Shown: piece by piece, positions 6,024 to 14,208 of the stretch | Position numbering within the stretch: the stretch's first letter is position 1 | Layout: each line of letters starts with the position of its first letter | Virus record (IMG/VR): IMGVR_UViG_3300037193_002217 | Location: 1-32,910 of that record | Strand: one strand, 5' to 3' | Length of the DNA: 32,910 nt | Source: a virus | The notes under the pieces: generated by a model | What the model saw: the letters and a program-made list of their open reading frames with translations, nothing else | The model's database searches: none | Told to the model about the DNA's origin: nothing | Position numbers and translations under genes: made by a program

Positions 6024-7720
6024 ACACCGCCGACCTGCAGGCGATCACGCCGGAGCGGCTGCGCCGGCTCTCCGAGGACGAGCTGCGCGCGCTCGTGGTC
6101 GACGTCTCGGTCGCGCAGCAGATCGACCGCAAAGAGAACCAGCTTTACTACTACCGCCCCGCGTCGGACGGCGTGATCCCGATCCACCAGTCGCGCGGCC
6201 GCATCACCGGCATCGGCGGCGGTAACGGCTCGTCCAAGACGAGCAGCGCGCTCGTCGAGCTCGCCATACACGCAACCGGCGTCGTCCCCTTCGCGCTGCG
6301 CGGCGTGACCGACTGGTCCAAGAAGCTGCGCGGCCCGGTGCGCATCCGCGTGGTCTGCGAAAACCTCACGACGGTGCTCGGGCCGATCCTGCTCCCGATG
6401 CTCAAATGGAACCACTGGACCGGCGTCGATGCACCGGGAGGCGACCGCGGGCACTGGGGCTGGATCCCGCGCGATTGCCTGATCGATGGCGACTGGGATC
6501 GGTCCTGGACCGAGAAAAGCCGCATGCTGCGCACGCTCTACCGCCACCCGGAAAACCCGGACGAAGTGGTGGGCGAGTCGATCTGGGTCTTCAACTCCTA
6601 CGACCAGGATCCCAAGGACTTCGCGTCCGGCGACTACCACTTCGTGCTGCTCGACGAGCCGCCGCCGCTGCCGATCTTCAGGGAAAACCAGGCCAGAACC
6701 ATGAGAGTGAACGGCAGGATTCTCATGGCCATGACCTGGCCGGACGATCCGACGATCAATGTCGACTGGATCTTCGACGAGGTCTACGAGCCGGGCCGGC
6801 CCGGCCCCAAGCGCGACGAGACGATCGACTGGATCGAGATCAGCTCGCTCGAGAACCGCAACCTGATGACCGAAGCGGTCACCGCGCAGGCCGAGCGCTG
6901 GGACAAGCGCACGCGCGACGTGCGCATCCACGGCCGCCCGATCCGCTTCACGAACCGCGTGCACCCGCTCTTCTCCGAGGAGCAGGAGTTCTACTGCTTC
7001 GCGTGCGGCGACCGCGTGCTGGTCACGACTGCGGGCCGCTGCCGCCAGTGCGACGGCACCGACGTGGAGGCCTTCCAGCACGTCGAGGAGTTCGACCACT
7101 CGCCGAGCTGGCCGGTGATCTGGGTGGTGGATCCCCACCCCAGAAAGCCGCACATGAGCATCTACGTGGCGGTCACGCCAAGCAACGAACTCTGGCAGGT
7201 TGCCGAGCTGCAGGCGGCGGTGGATCCTTCCGCGTTGCGCGTGCAGTGCGACGAGCTCGAGCAGGAGCTGCAGCTCGACGTGCGGCTGCGGCTCATGGAC
7301 CCGCGCATGGGCGGCCAGCCCGCAGGCGCGAACCGCGAGCGAAACTGGCTCCAGGAGTTCGCCCACGCGGGGCTCCCGTGCGACCCGGCCGATCCCTCCG
7401 ACGTCGGCCGCGGCCTGCTCGACGAGTACCTGCGACCCGACTTCGACACGCGCCGCCCGCGCGCGCGCGTGCACGCACGCTGCCCCAACACGATCCAGCA
7501 GATGAAGCGCTTCATGTGGGACGACTGGCGCCACAACCTGGACAAGTCGCAGAAGCAGCGGCCCAAGGACAAGTGGGACGACTACCCGGCGTGCTGGCGC
7601 TACGTGATGAATGCGAAGCCCGATCACGAGGGTCTCACCTACGGACACCGCGTGCTGCGCGGCAGTCGGCGCGCCGCCCCCACGGGCAGCAAGCGCCGCC
7701 GCCGCGGGCGACGTCGGTAG
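6020..7720 (+). CDS. terL: Terminase large subunit
   Basis: This is the ATPase-nuclease motor that packages DNA into the prohead. Residues 64-75 (GIGGGNGSSKTS) form a Walker A loop; residues 208-213 (FVLLDE) are Walker B with Asp212 and catalytic Glu213; residues 235-240 (LMAMTW) fit the coupling motif. A C-terminal RNase H-like nuclease is marked by Asp371 (VIWVVDPH), Asp427 (LRLMDPR) and Asp520/521. Between ATPase and nuclease, Cys326, Cys329, Cys341 and Cys344 form a CxxC-x11-CxxC zinc-ribbon-like insert that I do not expect in most large terminases. The C-terminus is a basic tail (SKRRRRGRRR). Length 566 is normal. It overlaps the small subunit gene. Confidence 0.93.
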   Translation: MNTADLQAITPERLRRLSEDELRALVVDVSVAQQIDRKENQLYYYRPASDGVIPIHQSRGRITGIGGGNGSSKTSSALVELAIHATGVVPFALRGVTDWSKKLRGPVRIRVVCENLTTVLGPILLPMLKWNHWTGVDAPGGDRGHWGWIPRDCLIDGDWDRSWTEKSRMLRTLYRHPENPDEVVGESIWVFNSYDQDPKDFASGDYHFVLLDEPPPLPIFRENQARTMRVNGRILMAMTWPDDPTINVDWIFDEVYEPGRPGPKRDETIDWIEISSLENRNLMTEAVTAQAERWDKRTRDVRIHGRPIRFTNRVHPLFSEEQEFYCFACGDRVLVTTAGRCRQCDGTDVEAFQHVEEFDHSPSWPVIWVVDPHPRKPHMSIYVAVTPSNELWQVAELQAAVDPSALRVQCDELEQELQLDVRLRLMDPRMGGQPAGANRERNWLQEFAHAGLPCDPADPSDVGRGLLDEYLRPDFDTRRPRARVHARCPNTIQQMKRFMWDDWRHNLDKSQKQRPKDKWDDYPACWRYVMNAKPDHEGLTYGHRVLRGSRRAAPTGSKRRRRGRRR

Positions 7721-7752
7721 CGGAGTAACACACAAGTGCGAGGTGACTCACA

Positions 7753-7857
7753 GTGACAAAGAAGAAGGGGCCGCTGGCGAAGGGCACGAAGTCGGGCGCG
7801 ACCAAGCGCAAGATCGTCGGCGGCACGATGAAGAAGAAGAACGGGGCGGCCTGGTAG
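7753..7857 (+). CDS. Lysine-rich 34-residue protein
   Basis: GTG 7753 has GAGGTGA about seven bases upstream, a strong ribosome-binding site. The product (VTKKKGPLAKGTKSGATKRK, then IVGGTMKKKNGAAW) is extremely basic and ends at TAG 7855-7857. It fits between terminase and portal with no gene in the other frames that explains this site. A small cationic protein here could bind packaged or portal-associated DNA, but that is inference. The final G of its stop is the first base of the next GTG. Confidence 0.55.
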   Translation: MTKKKGPLAKGTKSGATKRKIVGGTMKKKNGAAW

Positions 7858-8027
7858 TGGCCACCACCAGGCGCAGCATGCCCGCGCGCCGCAAAGAGCG
7901 GCAGCGGGAGATCGAGGAGCCGGTGGTCGCGCCGCCTCCCAAGCGCAAGGGCCGCGGGGCCCCGGTCGAGAAGGTCCGGCGCACGAAGGAGCCGCTGCGC
8001 GCCGGGCGCAAGGTAAAAGGAGCCTGA
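7857..8027 (+). CDS. Small basic Pro/Arg-rich protein, 56 aa
   Basis: The frame begins at GTG 7857, sharing one base with the previous stop, or at ATG 7878 (MPARRKERQREIEE). The product is basic and disordered in appearance, with VVAPPPKRKGRG and a Lys/Arg tail. It ends three bases before the portal start. It may be a short DNA-binding or portal-associated peptide; no family is recognised and the start is uncertain. Confidence 0.5.
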   Translation: MATTRRSMPARRKERQREIEEPVVAPPPKRKGRGAPVEKVRRTKEPLRAGRKVKGA

Positions 8028-8030
8028 GAG

Positions 8031-10460
8031 ATGGCCGCGCCTCTGCTGGTCGATCCCGTCCCCATCGACGAGGGCACGCTCTCCCCGGAGCAGCCGCTTC
8101 GCCGGACCCGCACCCGCCCCGACCCCCTCAAGCTCTCCGAGGACGAGCGGATCCGCGTGGTGAATCGGGTAAAGCGCTTCGCGAGTGAGGACGAAGAGGC
8201 GCGGCATCTCGACATCGAGCTGCGCGAGCAGCGCTACGCCAAGCTGATGCAATGGACCGAGGAGCGTGAAGGGCCCTGGGAAAACTGCACGAACGTGACG
8301 CTGCCGGACATCCTCACGGCCTGCCTGCGCACCGAGGACACGCTCACCAACGCGGTGCTCACCAGCCGCCCCATGGTGAACGCGCGCGCGCTGGACAACG
8401 CGAACTCCGAGAAGGAGCGCAAGATCGACCAGCTCCACGACACGCAGTTCTTCGTGGAGCAGGACGGCGAAGGCCTGCTCGAGGCCATGGTCTCCAACTT
8501 TGTCCGCGACGGGACCGCGCGCACCTACACGCGCTGGGTCACCGAGCACCGCGAGATTGTGCAGGTGGCCGACTTCGACCCGATCCCGCTGACTCAGATC
8601 CCGGTGCGCTACTTCCGGCGGCTGCTGGATTACCGCTTCCGGGTCGAGCCCGACAAGATCCGCCAGCTCGACGAGGAGGGGTGGGACTGGTCGGTGAAGA
8701 GCCTGGACGGCGACGACCTGGAGGTGCGCTTCTACACGCGCGAGAGCGACGAGCGCGTGGAGATGGAGATCCGCGGCGAGGTGACGGTCTTCGACGGGCC
8801 CTGCGTTCTCGTCGTGCCCTACGAGGGACTGCTGCACCCCTACTGGTGCCAGAACCTGCAGGCGCCCTCCGCGAGTAACCCGAACGGGGCCACGCACGTC
8901 ATTCTGGTCGACCGGCCGACGATCGACGAGGTGGGCCGCCTGATCGACGAGGGCGTCTACGATCTCATCACGCGCGCCGACCTGGAGCGCACCGTGCCCA
9001 CGGTCCCCTTCGACCAGCCGGAGGATCGACTCAGCCGGCAGAAGGACGAGATGCGCGGCTTCGCTTCGGGCCGCGTGGAGCCGCAGACCGAAGCGCGCAA
9101 CCACGCGCAGACGAAGCGCTACATCTGCTTCGACGTCTGGAGCCAGGACGGCCTGGGCAAGACGATGGACGTCGTCTGGACGGTGCTGCCCGAGCTCGAC
9201 CTGCTCGCGCGCGCCCGCCCCCTCTCCGAGATGGTGCCGGGCAACCCGCCTCGTCGCCCGTTCTCCGAGTCCGTCTTCGTGCCGGTGCAGGACCGCTGCA
9301 TCGGGATGGGCCTGCCCGAGATCATGGAGGGCTTGCACGACTTCAAGACCGAGGTTTTCAACGTGATGGGCGATGCGGCTGCGATCGAGATCCAGCCGTT
9401 CTTCACGTACCGGCCGGGCGGCTCGATCAACCCAGAGAAGTACGAGATTTTCCCGGGCGCTGGCCTGCCGCAGCAAAATCCGGGCGACGTCACCTTCGGC
9501 CGCGTGCAGCCCACCGCCACCGCGATCGCGATCAACGAGATCACTCTCGCCGACCAGATGGCGGAGAAACTCACAGCGATCGGTGACCTCCAATTCGGGC
9601 GCATTCCGACGGGCAAGAGCTCGGCGCTGCGCACGGCAGGAGGTGTGACGCAGCTGCTCGCGCAGGGCGAAGCGCGGCCGGAGCGCATCCTGCGGCGGCT
9701 TTTCCGCATGCTGCGCGACCTACACTCGCTCATGTACCAGCTGAATCGTACCTTCCTGGACGACAAAAAGCGCTTCCGCGTGATCGGCGTCGAGAGCCCG
9801 GAGAAGGACCCCTTCGTCTCGGTCGACAAGTATCAGGACCTGTCCGGGCAGTGCACGTTCGACTTCACCGCGAACGTGTTGAACACCTCGAAAGCCGCGC
9901 TGCAGCAGTCGCTCGGCGAGATCGTGACGCTGGTGCTCAACCCGCTGATGCTGCAGCTCGGCGTCGCCGACGCGGATGGCCTGTACCGGCTGCTGTGCGA
10001 CTACCTGCGCGCGCTGGGGCAGTCGCCGGAGAAGTACCTGCACGCGCCCTCGCCCGAGGCGCGGATGCCGCGGCTGCTCGCCTCCGAGGCGATGAGCTCG
10101 ATCCTGCGTGGCGAGTTCCCGGTCGGGATCCCGGCCGAGGAGAGCGCCGAGGAGCACCAGGCCGGCATGCAGGAGCTGCTCGCCCGCGAGGACGCCGAGG
10201 GAATCACGCTGCAGCAGACGCTGGAGCCGTACCACCTGCAGCTTCTCACGGGCTACATGCAGGCGCTCGGCCAGCGCGTGCAGATCGAGAAGGAGATGGA
10301 GCAGCGGCAGCAGCTCATGGAGCAGATGCGGCAGCAGCGGCAGTCCGAGCAGCAAGACAACCCGATGGCAAACGCCCGCCCGATGGGGGGAACGGGCTTC
10401 GTGCAAAGGAATGAGCCGATGGACGAAGGAATGCTTGCCGGGACCGGGACGCCAGCATGA
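8031..10460 (+). CDS. Portal protein
   Basis: ATG 8031 follows an AGGAG-like site (AAAAGGAGCC). At 809 residues this is in the size range of portals of short-tailed phages such as P22 gp1 and N4 gp59. The N-terminal third holds a segment (GPWENCTNVTLPDILTACLR) typical of such portals; the middle has mixed alpha/beta wing-like regions; the C-terminus from about residue 730 is a Gln/Glu-rich helix (EKEMEQRQQLMEQMRQQRQ) expected of a barrel or crown helix. The order terminase, portal, scaffold, capsid supports the assignment. It forms the dodecameric DNA channel at one vertex. Its stop overlaps the next start (ATGA). Confidence 0.88.
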   Translation: MAAPLLVDPVPIDEGTLSPEQPLRRTRTRPDPLKLSEDERIRVVNRVKRFASEDEEARHLDIELREQRYAKLMQWTEEREGPWENCTNVTLPDILTACLRTEDTLTNAVLTSRPMVNARALDNANSEKERKIDQLHDTQFFVEQDGEGLLEAMVSNFVRDGTARTYTRWVTEHREIVQVADFDPIPLTQIPVRYFRRLLDYRFRVEPDKIRQLDEEGWDWSVKSLDGDDLEVRFYTRESDERVEMEIRGEVTVFDGPCVLVVPYEGLLHPYWCQNLQAPSASNPNGATHVILVDRPTIDEVGRLIDEGVYDLITRADLERTVPTVPFDQPEDRLSRQKDEMRGFASGRVEPQTEARNHAQTKRYICFDVWSQDGLGKTMDVVWTVLPELDLLARARPLSEMVPGNPPRRPFSESVFVPVQDRCIGMGLPEIMEGLHDFKTEVFNVMGDAAAIEIQPFFTYRPGGSINPEKYEIFPGAGLPQQNPGDVTFGRVQPTATAIAINEITLADQMAEKLTAIGDLQFGRIPTGKSSALRTAGGVTQLLAQGEARPERILRRLFRMLRDLHSLMYQLNRTFLDDKKRFRVIGVESPEKDPFVSVDKYQDLSGQCTFDFTANVLNTSKAALQQSLGEIVTLVLNPLMLQLGVADADGLYRLLCDYLRALGQSPEKYLHAPSPEARMPRLLASEAMSSILRGEFPVGIPAEESAEEHQAGMQELLAREDAEGITLQQTLEPYHLQLLTGYMQALGQRVQIEKEMEQRQQLMEQMRQQRQSEQQDNPMANARPMGGTGFVQRNEPMDEGMLAGTGTPA

Positions 10461-10675
10461 GCAAGCGCCACCGCTACGAGGAGTGCGGGAGCTGCCTGGA
10501 CTGCTTGGACTGCGGGATGCCGCTGCGCACGGCGCTGGAGGTCCACGAGCGCACGCAGCGCAAGGTGCCGTGCATTCCCAAGCCGGGCCGCAGCCGGCGG
10601 CACCGGCACGTCGAGCCGCAGAACGAATCGCTGTACGTGCCCAGCTGGGCGGAGCCGCTCGGCGCGGTTTCCTGA
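10457..10675 (+). CDS. Small Cys-rich, possible zinc-binding protein
   Basis: ATG 10457 overlaps the portal stop (ATGA). The 72-residue product carries four close cysteines near its start (ECGSCLDCLDCGMP) and a fifth in KVPCIP, with a His-rich patch (RRHRHVEP) between the Cys-rich and C-terminal parts. The spacing could form a zinc or other metal site but matches no family I know. Position between portal and head genes suggests a head-assembly or host-takeover accessory; that is inference. Confidence 0.6.
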   Translation: MSKRHRYEECGSCLDCLDCGMPLRTALEVHERTQRKVPCIPKPGRSRRHRHVEPQNESLYVPSWAEPLGAVS

Positions 10676-10684
10676 GGGGACTGA

Positions 10685-11053
10685 ATGGCCATCGACCGCC
10701 AGCGCTGGCAGCGCGAGAACGCCGCCGCGCAGCGCCGCCACGATCGGGACCGCGAAGTCGCGCAGGCGCTCCACCGCCTGCGCCAGGTCGCGGTTCCCCT
10801 CGAGCAGCTCACCGGCTCCGAGCAGTGGGACCGCTTCCTGCGCTACGGCGAGGCGCTGCAGGAGGCAGACCGCGCCGACCTGCGCGCAACGCAGGAGGCG
10901 CTCGCCACGTCGCAGTGGATCGCACCGGAGACAGTCGCGTCGCTGCGGCACCGCGCCCTGGTGCTCCAGGTAGCGATTGATGCGCGCAAACAGGTGTTGG
11001 ATCTTCCTAAATCAATCGTCGATTCTGCTCAAAAACTCACTGCCGCAGAGTGA
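10685..11053 (+). CDS. Helical hypothetical protein, 122 aa
   Basis: ATG 10685 is preceded by GAGGGGACTG. The product is strongly helical with heptad-like spacing (RQRWQRENAAAQRRHDRDRE, later a QWDRFLRYGEALQEADR segment). Proteins of this style occur near portals and scaffolds in phages, but the family is not recognised. Base composition falls towards AT near its 3' end, where the inverted-repeat cluster at 11014-11143 begins. Confidence 0.65.
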   Translation: MAIDRQRWQRENAAAQRRHDRDREVAQALHRLRQVAVPLEQLTGSEQWDRFLRYGEALQEADRADLRATQEALATSQWIAPETVASLRHRALVLQVAIDARKQVLDLPKSIVDSAQKLTAAE

Positions 11054-11143
11054 GACATGCGGGTAAACCCGCTCAAATGCTGCGAGTTTCACTTGTGAGT
11101 CTTTGAGGCCGCGTTGTACTCCTCTCCTCAACCACGAGGAGAG
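11014..11143. repeat. Cluster of four short inverted repeats before the scaffold gene
   Basis: Four perfect inverted repeats lie within 130 bases. AATCG-T-CGATT is at 11014-11024, CTCACT-N7-AGTGAG at 11036-11054, GCGGGT-AA-ACCCGC at 11059-11072 and CTCTCCTC-N6-GAGGAGAG at 11122-11143. The last stem ends within the purine-rich ribosome-binding site of the scaffold start (11141-11148), so it could hide that site in RNA. The third is a tight GC hairpin. The 99 bases from 11054 to 11152 hold no gene that I can support. Confidence 0.6.
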
Positions 11144-11152
11144 AGAGGACAA

Positions 11153-11962
11153 GTGGCAGACTCGACACCCGAAAGCGGCGGCGAGAACAAGGACGGCGGC
11201 GGCCCGGACCGCCAGCTCGAGCTCTTCGAAAAGACCGCGCAGATCGCCGAGAAGCTCGAGGCGACCACGCAGCAGGTCGCCTCGATCGCGCAGACGGTGG
11301 CCGATCGGCCGGCACCCGCGGCCCCCGCCGCGCCGCAGCAGCAGATCCAGCACCTCTCCGAGGAGCAGGTCTTCGCCGCGATCGAGCGCGGCGACATCAC
11401 GCAGGCGGCCGGCATGGCCTACCTGCTCAAGCGCGCCAAGGAAGAGGCGAAGGCCGAGGGCCGCCGCGAGGCGCAGCAGACGCTGGTCGAGGTCGGCCGC
11501 GCTGCCAGCGAGCACGACATTGCGGGCAAGATCGCCGCTTACCGCCACGCCGTGCCGGCACTGGGCGTGCGGGGCTCCCCGGAGTGGAACGAGGTCGCCG
11601 CGCGCTTCCACGAACTCGTCGCCGAGGGCCACCCGCGCGACTCCATCCGTACCGAGCTGGTGGCGCTGCGCGACATCTTCGGCCGCGACCCGAGCAAGGC
11701 CGGCAGCGACCACGCTCCCGTGCGCGAGCGCACAAAGGAGCGCGTGACGCGCGGCGAGTCGCCCTCCAGCGCCTCCGGCCGCGGCAGCGCGCCGCGGCGC
11801 CAGCGCGGCAACGAGCCCGACTCGGAGCTGCCGCAGGACGCGCGCGACTACGTCGACAAGATGATCCGCATCGGCCAGTACAAGAGCTGGGACGACCCGC
11901 GGGTCGCCAAGTACGCCGAGCGCTTCAAGGCCAGCGCGGCCCGGCGGGCAGCTCGCGCGTGA
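11153..11962 (+). CDS. Putative scaffolding protein
   Basis: GTG 11153 follows GAGAGAGG; an upstream in-frame TTG at 11114 would run through the hairpin and is less likely. The 269-residue product is acidic and helical. It has a Gln/Glu-rich coiled-coil N-terminus (LELFEKTAQIAEKLEATTQQ), an Ala/Pro linker, an Ala-Glu-Lys-rich helix and a disordered basic stretch. It ends in a helix with a basic C-terminus (KYAERFKASAARRAARA), the part by which scaffolds commonly contact capsid protein. Location between portal and capsid supports a scaffold role. No family match is claimed. Confidence 0.7.
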   Translation: MADSTPESGGENKDGGGPDRQLELFEKTAQIAEKLEATTQQVASIAQTVADRPAPAAPAAPQQQIQHLSEEQVFAAIERGDITQAAGMAYLLKRAKEEAKAEGRREAQQTLVEVGRAASEHDIAGKIAAYRHAVPALGVRGSPEWNEVAARFHELVAEGHPRDSIRTELVALRDIFGRDPSKAGSDHAPVRERTKERVTRGESPSSASGRGSAPRRQRGNEPDSELPQDARDYVDKMIRIGQYKSWDDPRVAKYAERFKASAARRAARA

Positions 11963-12324
11963 CCAGCTACCGGATCCCCCTGATCGGCATCCGCCAGTCG
12001 ATGGTGGATTGCGCGCGCGAGTTCTTCGCGACCATTCGCCGGCAGCGGCACTACGTCGCGGGGCTGGTGAGCAAGGGGCGTCCGGTCGGCAAGGTCGAGG
12101 GTACCTGGGTCACGGACTGCGCAGAGATTCGCCAGTGCGTGATGCTCTGCTCGTTCTGTGACCACAAGTTCAAGCCGGCGCACAAGCGCTACGGCTACCA
12201 CCGAGACACGCGCTTTGCGCGCGGCGTCGGCGGTGACTGCGACGGCTGCCGGGTCCACCGCGACGAGGGCCTGCAGCTCTACGTCCACGAAGCCCATCTC
12301 GGGCAGGGCTACATGCCCCGCTAA
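11959..12324 (+). CDS. Zinc-ribbon-like protein, 121 aa
   Basis: GTG 11959 overlaps the scaffold stop (GTGA). The central part has CSFCDHKF and, about 30 residues later, GDCDGCRVH: two CxxC pairs typical of a zinc ribbon, plus extra Cys and several His residues (AHKRYGYHRD). The N-terminal part (MVDCAREFFATIRRQRHYVA) is helical. Small proteins of this kind often occur beside phage capsid genes, but their function is not known to me. TAAGGAG of the next gene overlaps its stop. Confidence 0.65.
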   Translation: MTSYRIPLIGIRQSMVDCAREFFATIRRQRHYVAGLVSKGRPVGKVEGTWVTDCAEIRQCVMLCSFCDHKFKPAHKRYGYHRDTRFARGVGGDCDGCRVHRDEGLQLYVHEAHLGQGYMPR

Positions 12325-12334
12325 GGAGCCCTCC

Positions 12335-13039
12335 ATGTACGTCCACGGTCATCTGTTCGCCGGCACCCCGATCCTGCAGAAGGTGCAGATCGGCGAAGCT
12401 CTTCCGCTCGCGGGCGTGCCGCTCATCGCTTCGGCGCTCGCCGACGCAGATGGCGTGATGCGCGCATCGACCACGGCGGCCGCCGAAGCGATCGGCATCA
12501 GCTACGACGCGCAGCCGACGCGGAACACCGCGCAGCAGACCGGCGACGCGGACCCGGCCGTCTACGTGACCGTGAACGTACGCCCCGACCAGATCGTGCG
12601 CGGCCGACTCTCGGGCGGCGCAACCGCGGGCACGGCGCTGCCCGAGTTCACGAACACCGTCGCGAGCACGAACGGCCTGCTCATCACCGCGGCCTTCGGC
12701 ACCGCGTACGACGACGGCTACGCCTACGGCGCGACCGGCGCGAACGCGGGGCGGCTGCGCAAGATCCAGGGCGCCGTGAACACCACCGCGACGCCGATCG
12801 TGGCGTTCCCGAGCGACATCGCGGTGGGCGACATCTTCTACGCGCTCACCTTCGGTCATCTCGAGGATGCAGGCGTGCAGCTCACGACTGGGGTCACTGA
12901 GATCGACGCGACCGGCGACAACCAGAGCGGCACCAACTTCCGGTGCCGCGCGCTCGCGCTGCTCCCGAAGGCGCAGGGCGGCGCGCTCAATAGCTACGCC
13001 GACCTCGTCTTCGTGGACCACCTCTTCATCCAGCAGTAA
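12335..13039 (+). CDS. Putative capsid decoration / minor head protein
   Basis: ATG 12335 is preceded by AAGGAG. The 234-residue product is beta-rich, with many Thr, Gly and Ala, and a pattern like phage head-decoration proteins (ILQKVQIGEALPLAGVPLIA, a VYVTVNVRPDQIV strand pair, a TAAFGTAYDDGYAYGATG turn). It lies between scaffold and major capsid, the usual site for such genes. It probably sits on the outer capsid surface. The assignment is from context and composition; it could instead be another minor structural protein. Confidence 0.6.
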   Translation: MYVHGHLFAGTPILQKVQIGEALPLAGVPLIASALADADGVMRASTTAAAEAIGISYDAQPTRNTAQQTGDADPAVYVTVNVRPDQIVRGRLSGGATAGTALPEFTNTVASTNGLLITAAFGTAYDDGYAYGATGANAGRLRKIQGAVNTTATPIVAFPSDIAVGDIFYALTFGHLEDAGVQLTTGVTEIDATGDNQSGTNFRCRALALLPKAQGGALNSYADLVFVDHLFIQQ

Positions 13040-13075
13040 GAGCGCCGTCGATCGGCGAGTAAGGAGACTCTCGAA

Positions 13076-13996
13076 ATGTCCAACGTTCCGGCGACAGGCG
13101 TTCACTTCGGTGATCTGCTGGATCCGCGCTTCCAAGAGATTTGGGACGCGGAGTACCCGCAGCACCAAGACATGATCTCGACGTTCTTCCGCGACGAGCC
13201 GACGAACGGGCGCGATGAGATGAAGTTCTCCTCGGTCGGCACCATGGTCGACTTCGAGGAGTGGACCGGCACTGTGCCGTACAATGCCCAGTTCCAGGGC
13301 TACGACACGCGGCTGATCCCGCTCGAGTACGCCAACGGCTTCCAGATCGAGCGCAAGCTCTACGACGACGACCAGTACCATGTGATGGATCAGAAGCCGC
13401 GCGGCCTTCGCGCGAGCGCGTTCCGCACGCGGCAGAAGCACGCAGCCCGCATCTTCAATCTGGCGTTCGTGAACGACCAGTATTTCTACGTGAACAGCGA
13501 AGGCGTGGCGCTGTGCAGTGACTCGCACACGACCACCTCCAACGCGCCGACGAACGCCGGCTTCGACAACCGGCTCACTGGCGCGCTCACGGCGACCGCG
13601 GTGGCGACCGCGCGCCGGCAGATGGTGCAGTTCCGCGGTGACCAGGCCGAGATCATCTCGGTGACGCCCGACACGCTGCTCTACCCGGTCGATCTGTACG
13701 AGCAGGCCTACGAGATCATCAGCAGCGCAGGCAAGCTCGACACCGCGAACAATAACCCGAACGTGCACCAGGGCCGGTACGAGGGCATCGAGTGGAACTA
13801 CCTCACCTCGCCGACCAATTGGTTCATGATCGACTCGGTGCTGATGAAGCAGTTCCTCGTGTGGACTGATCGCATCGAGCTCGAGTTCGGCTCGGCGGAA
13901 GAGTTCGATACCTATGTCGCGAAGTGGCGCGCGTACATGCGCTACGGCAACGCCTGGACCAACTGGCGCTGGATCATTGGGTCCGAGGTGAGCTGA
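13076..13996 (+). CDS. Major capsid protein, HK97 fold, Mu gpT-like
   Basis: ATG 13076 has AAGGAG about nine bases upstream, the strong site expected of the most abundant virion protein. The 306-residue length is close to Mu gpT (about 305). Typical features include DPRFQEIWDAEYPQ at the N-terminus, an E-loop/P-domain region with FEEWTGTVPYNAQFQGYD, a long helix with RTRQKHAARIFNLAFV, and the EGVALCSDSH motif seen in gpT-like proteins. A short GC hairpin (CGCCG-N5-CGGCG, 13043-13057) precedes the ribosome-binding site. It builds the icosahedral shell. Confidence 0.88.
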   Translation: MSNVPATGVHFGDLLDPRFQEIWDAEYPQHQDMISTFFRDEPTNGRDEMKFSSVGTMVDFEEWTGTVPYNAQFQGYDTRLIPLEYANGFQIERKLYDDDQYHVMDQKPRGLRASAFRTRQKHAARIFNLAFVNDQYFYVNSEGVALCSDSHTTTSNAPTNAGFDNRLTGALTATAVATARRQMVQFRGDQAEIISVTPDTLLYPVDLYEQAYEIISSAGKLDTANNNPNVHQGRYEGIEWNYLTSPTNWFMIDSVLMKQFLVWTDRIELEFGSAEEFDTYVAKWRAYMRYGNAWTNWRWIIGSEVS

Positions 13997-13998
13997 GC

Positions 13999-14208
13999 GT
14001 GGGCAAGCCGACGAGTCACCGGCCGAACAAGCGCGCTCTGCAGAAGGCGCTGCCGAACAAGGGCGCGGCGCCCCCGGCGAAGGGCGGCGGCCTGCCGAAC
14101 GGTCCTGAGAAGACGGTCAACTGGCCGACGCCGGATCGGCTCGGCAACTCGAGCAAGCGCCTCAACGGCGTGGAGCGCGTGAAGACGCGCATGTGGGAGA
14201 GGGGATGA
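13999..14208 (+). CDS. Small basic protein, 69 aa
   Basis: GTG 13999 lies two bases past the capsid stop, with GAGGTGAG inside the capsid 3' end as ribosome-binding site. The product is Lys/Asn/Pro-rich and disordered-looking (VGKPTSHRPNKRALQKALPN), with a Gly-rich middle. It overlaps the next gene (ATGA). No function recognised; small basic proteins after capsid genes can be head-associated. Confidence 0.55.
   Translation: MGKPTSHRPNKRALQKALPNKGAAPPAKGGGLPNGPEKTVNWPTPDRLGNSSKRLNGVERVKTRMWERG

Noticed and set aside
7635-9593. Long leftward frame opposite terminase and portal
   Set aside because: Same cause: it mirrors the portal codon pattern, has no ribosome-binding site and no recognisable domain.
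11093-11120. Promoter before the scaffold gene (TTGTGA and a TTGTAC-like -10)
   Set aside because: Spacing is about 15 bases and the -10 is poor; the hairpin cluster in this gap is better supported.
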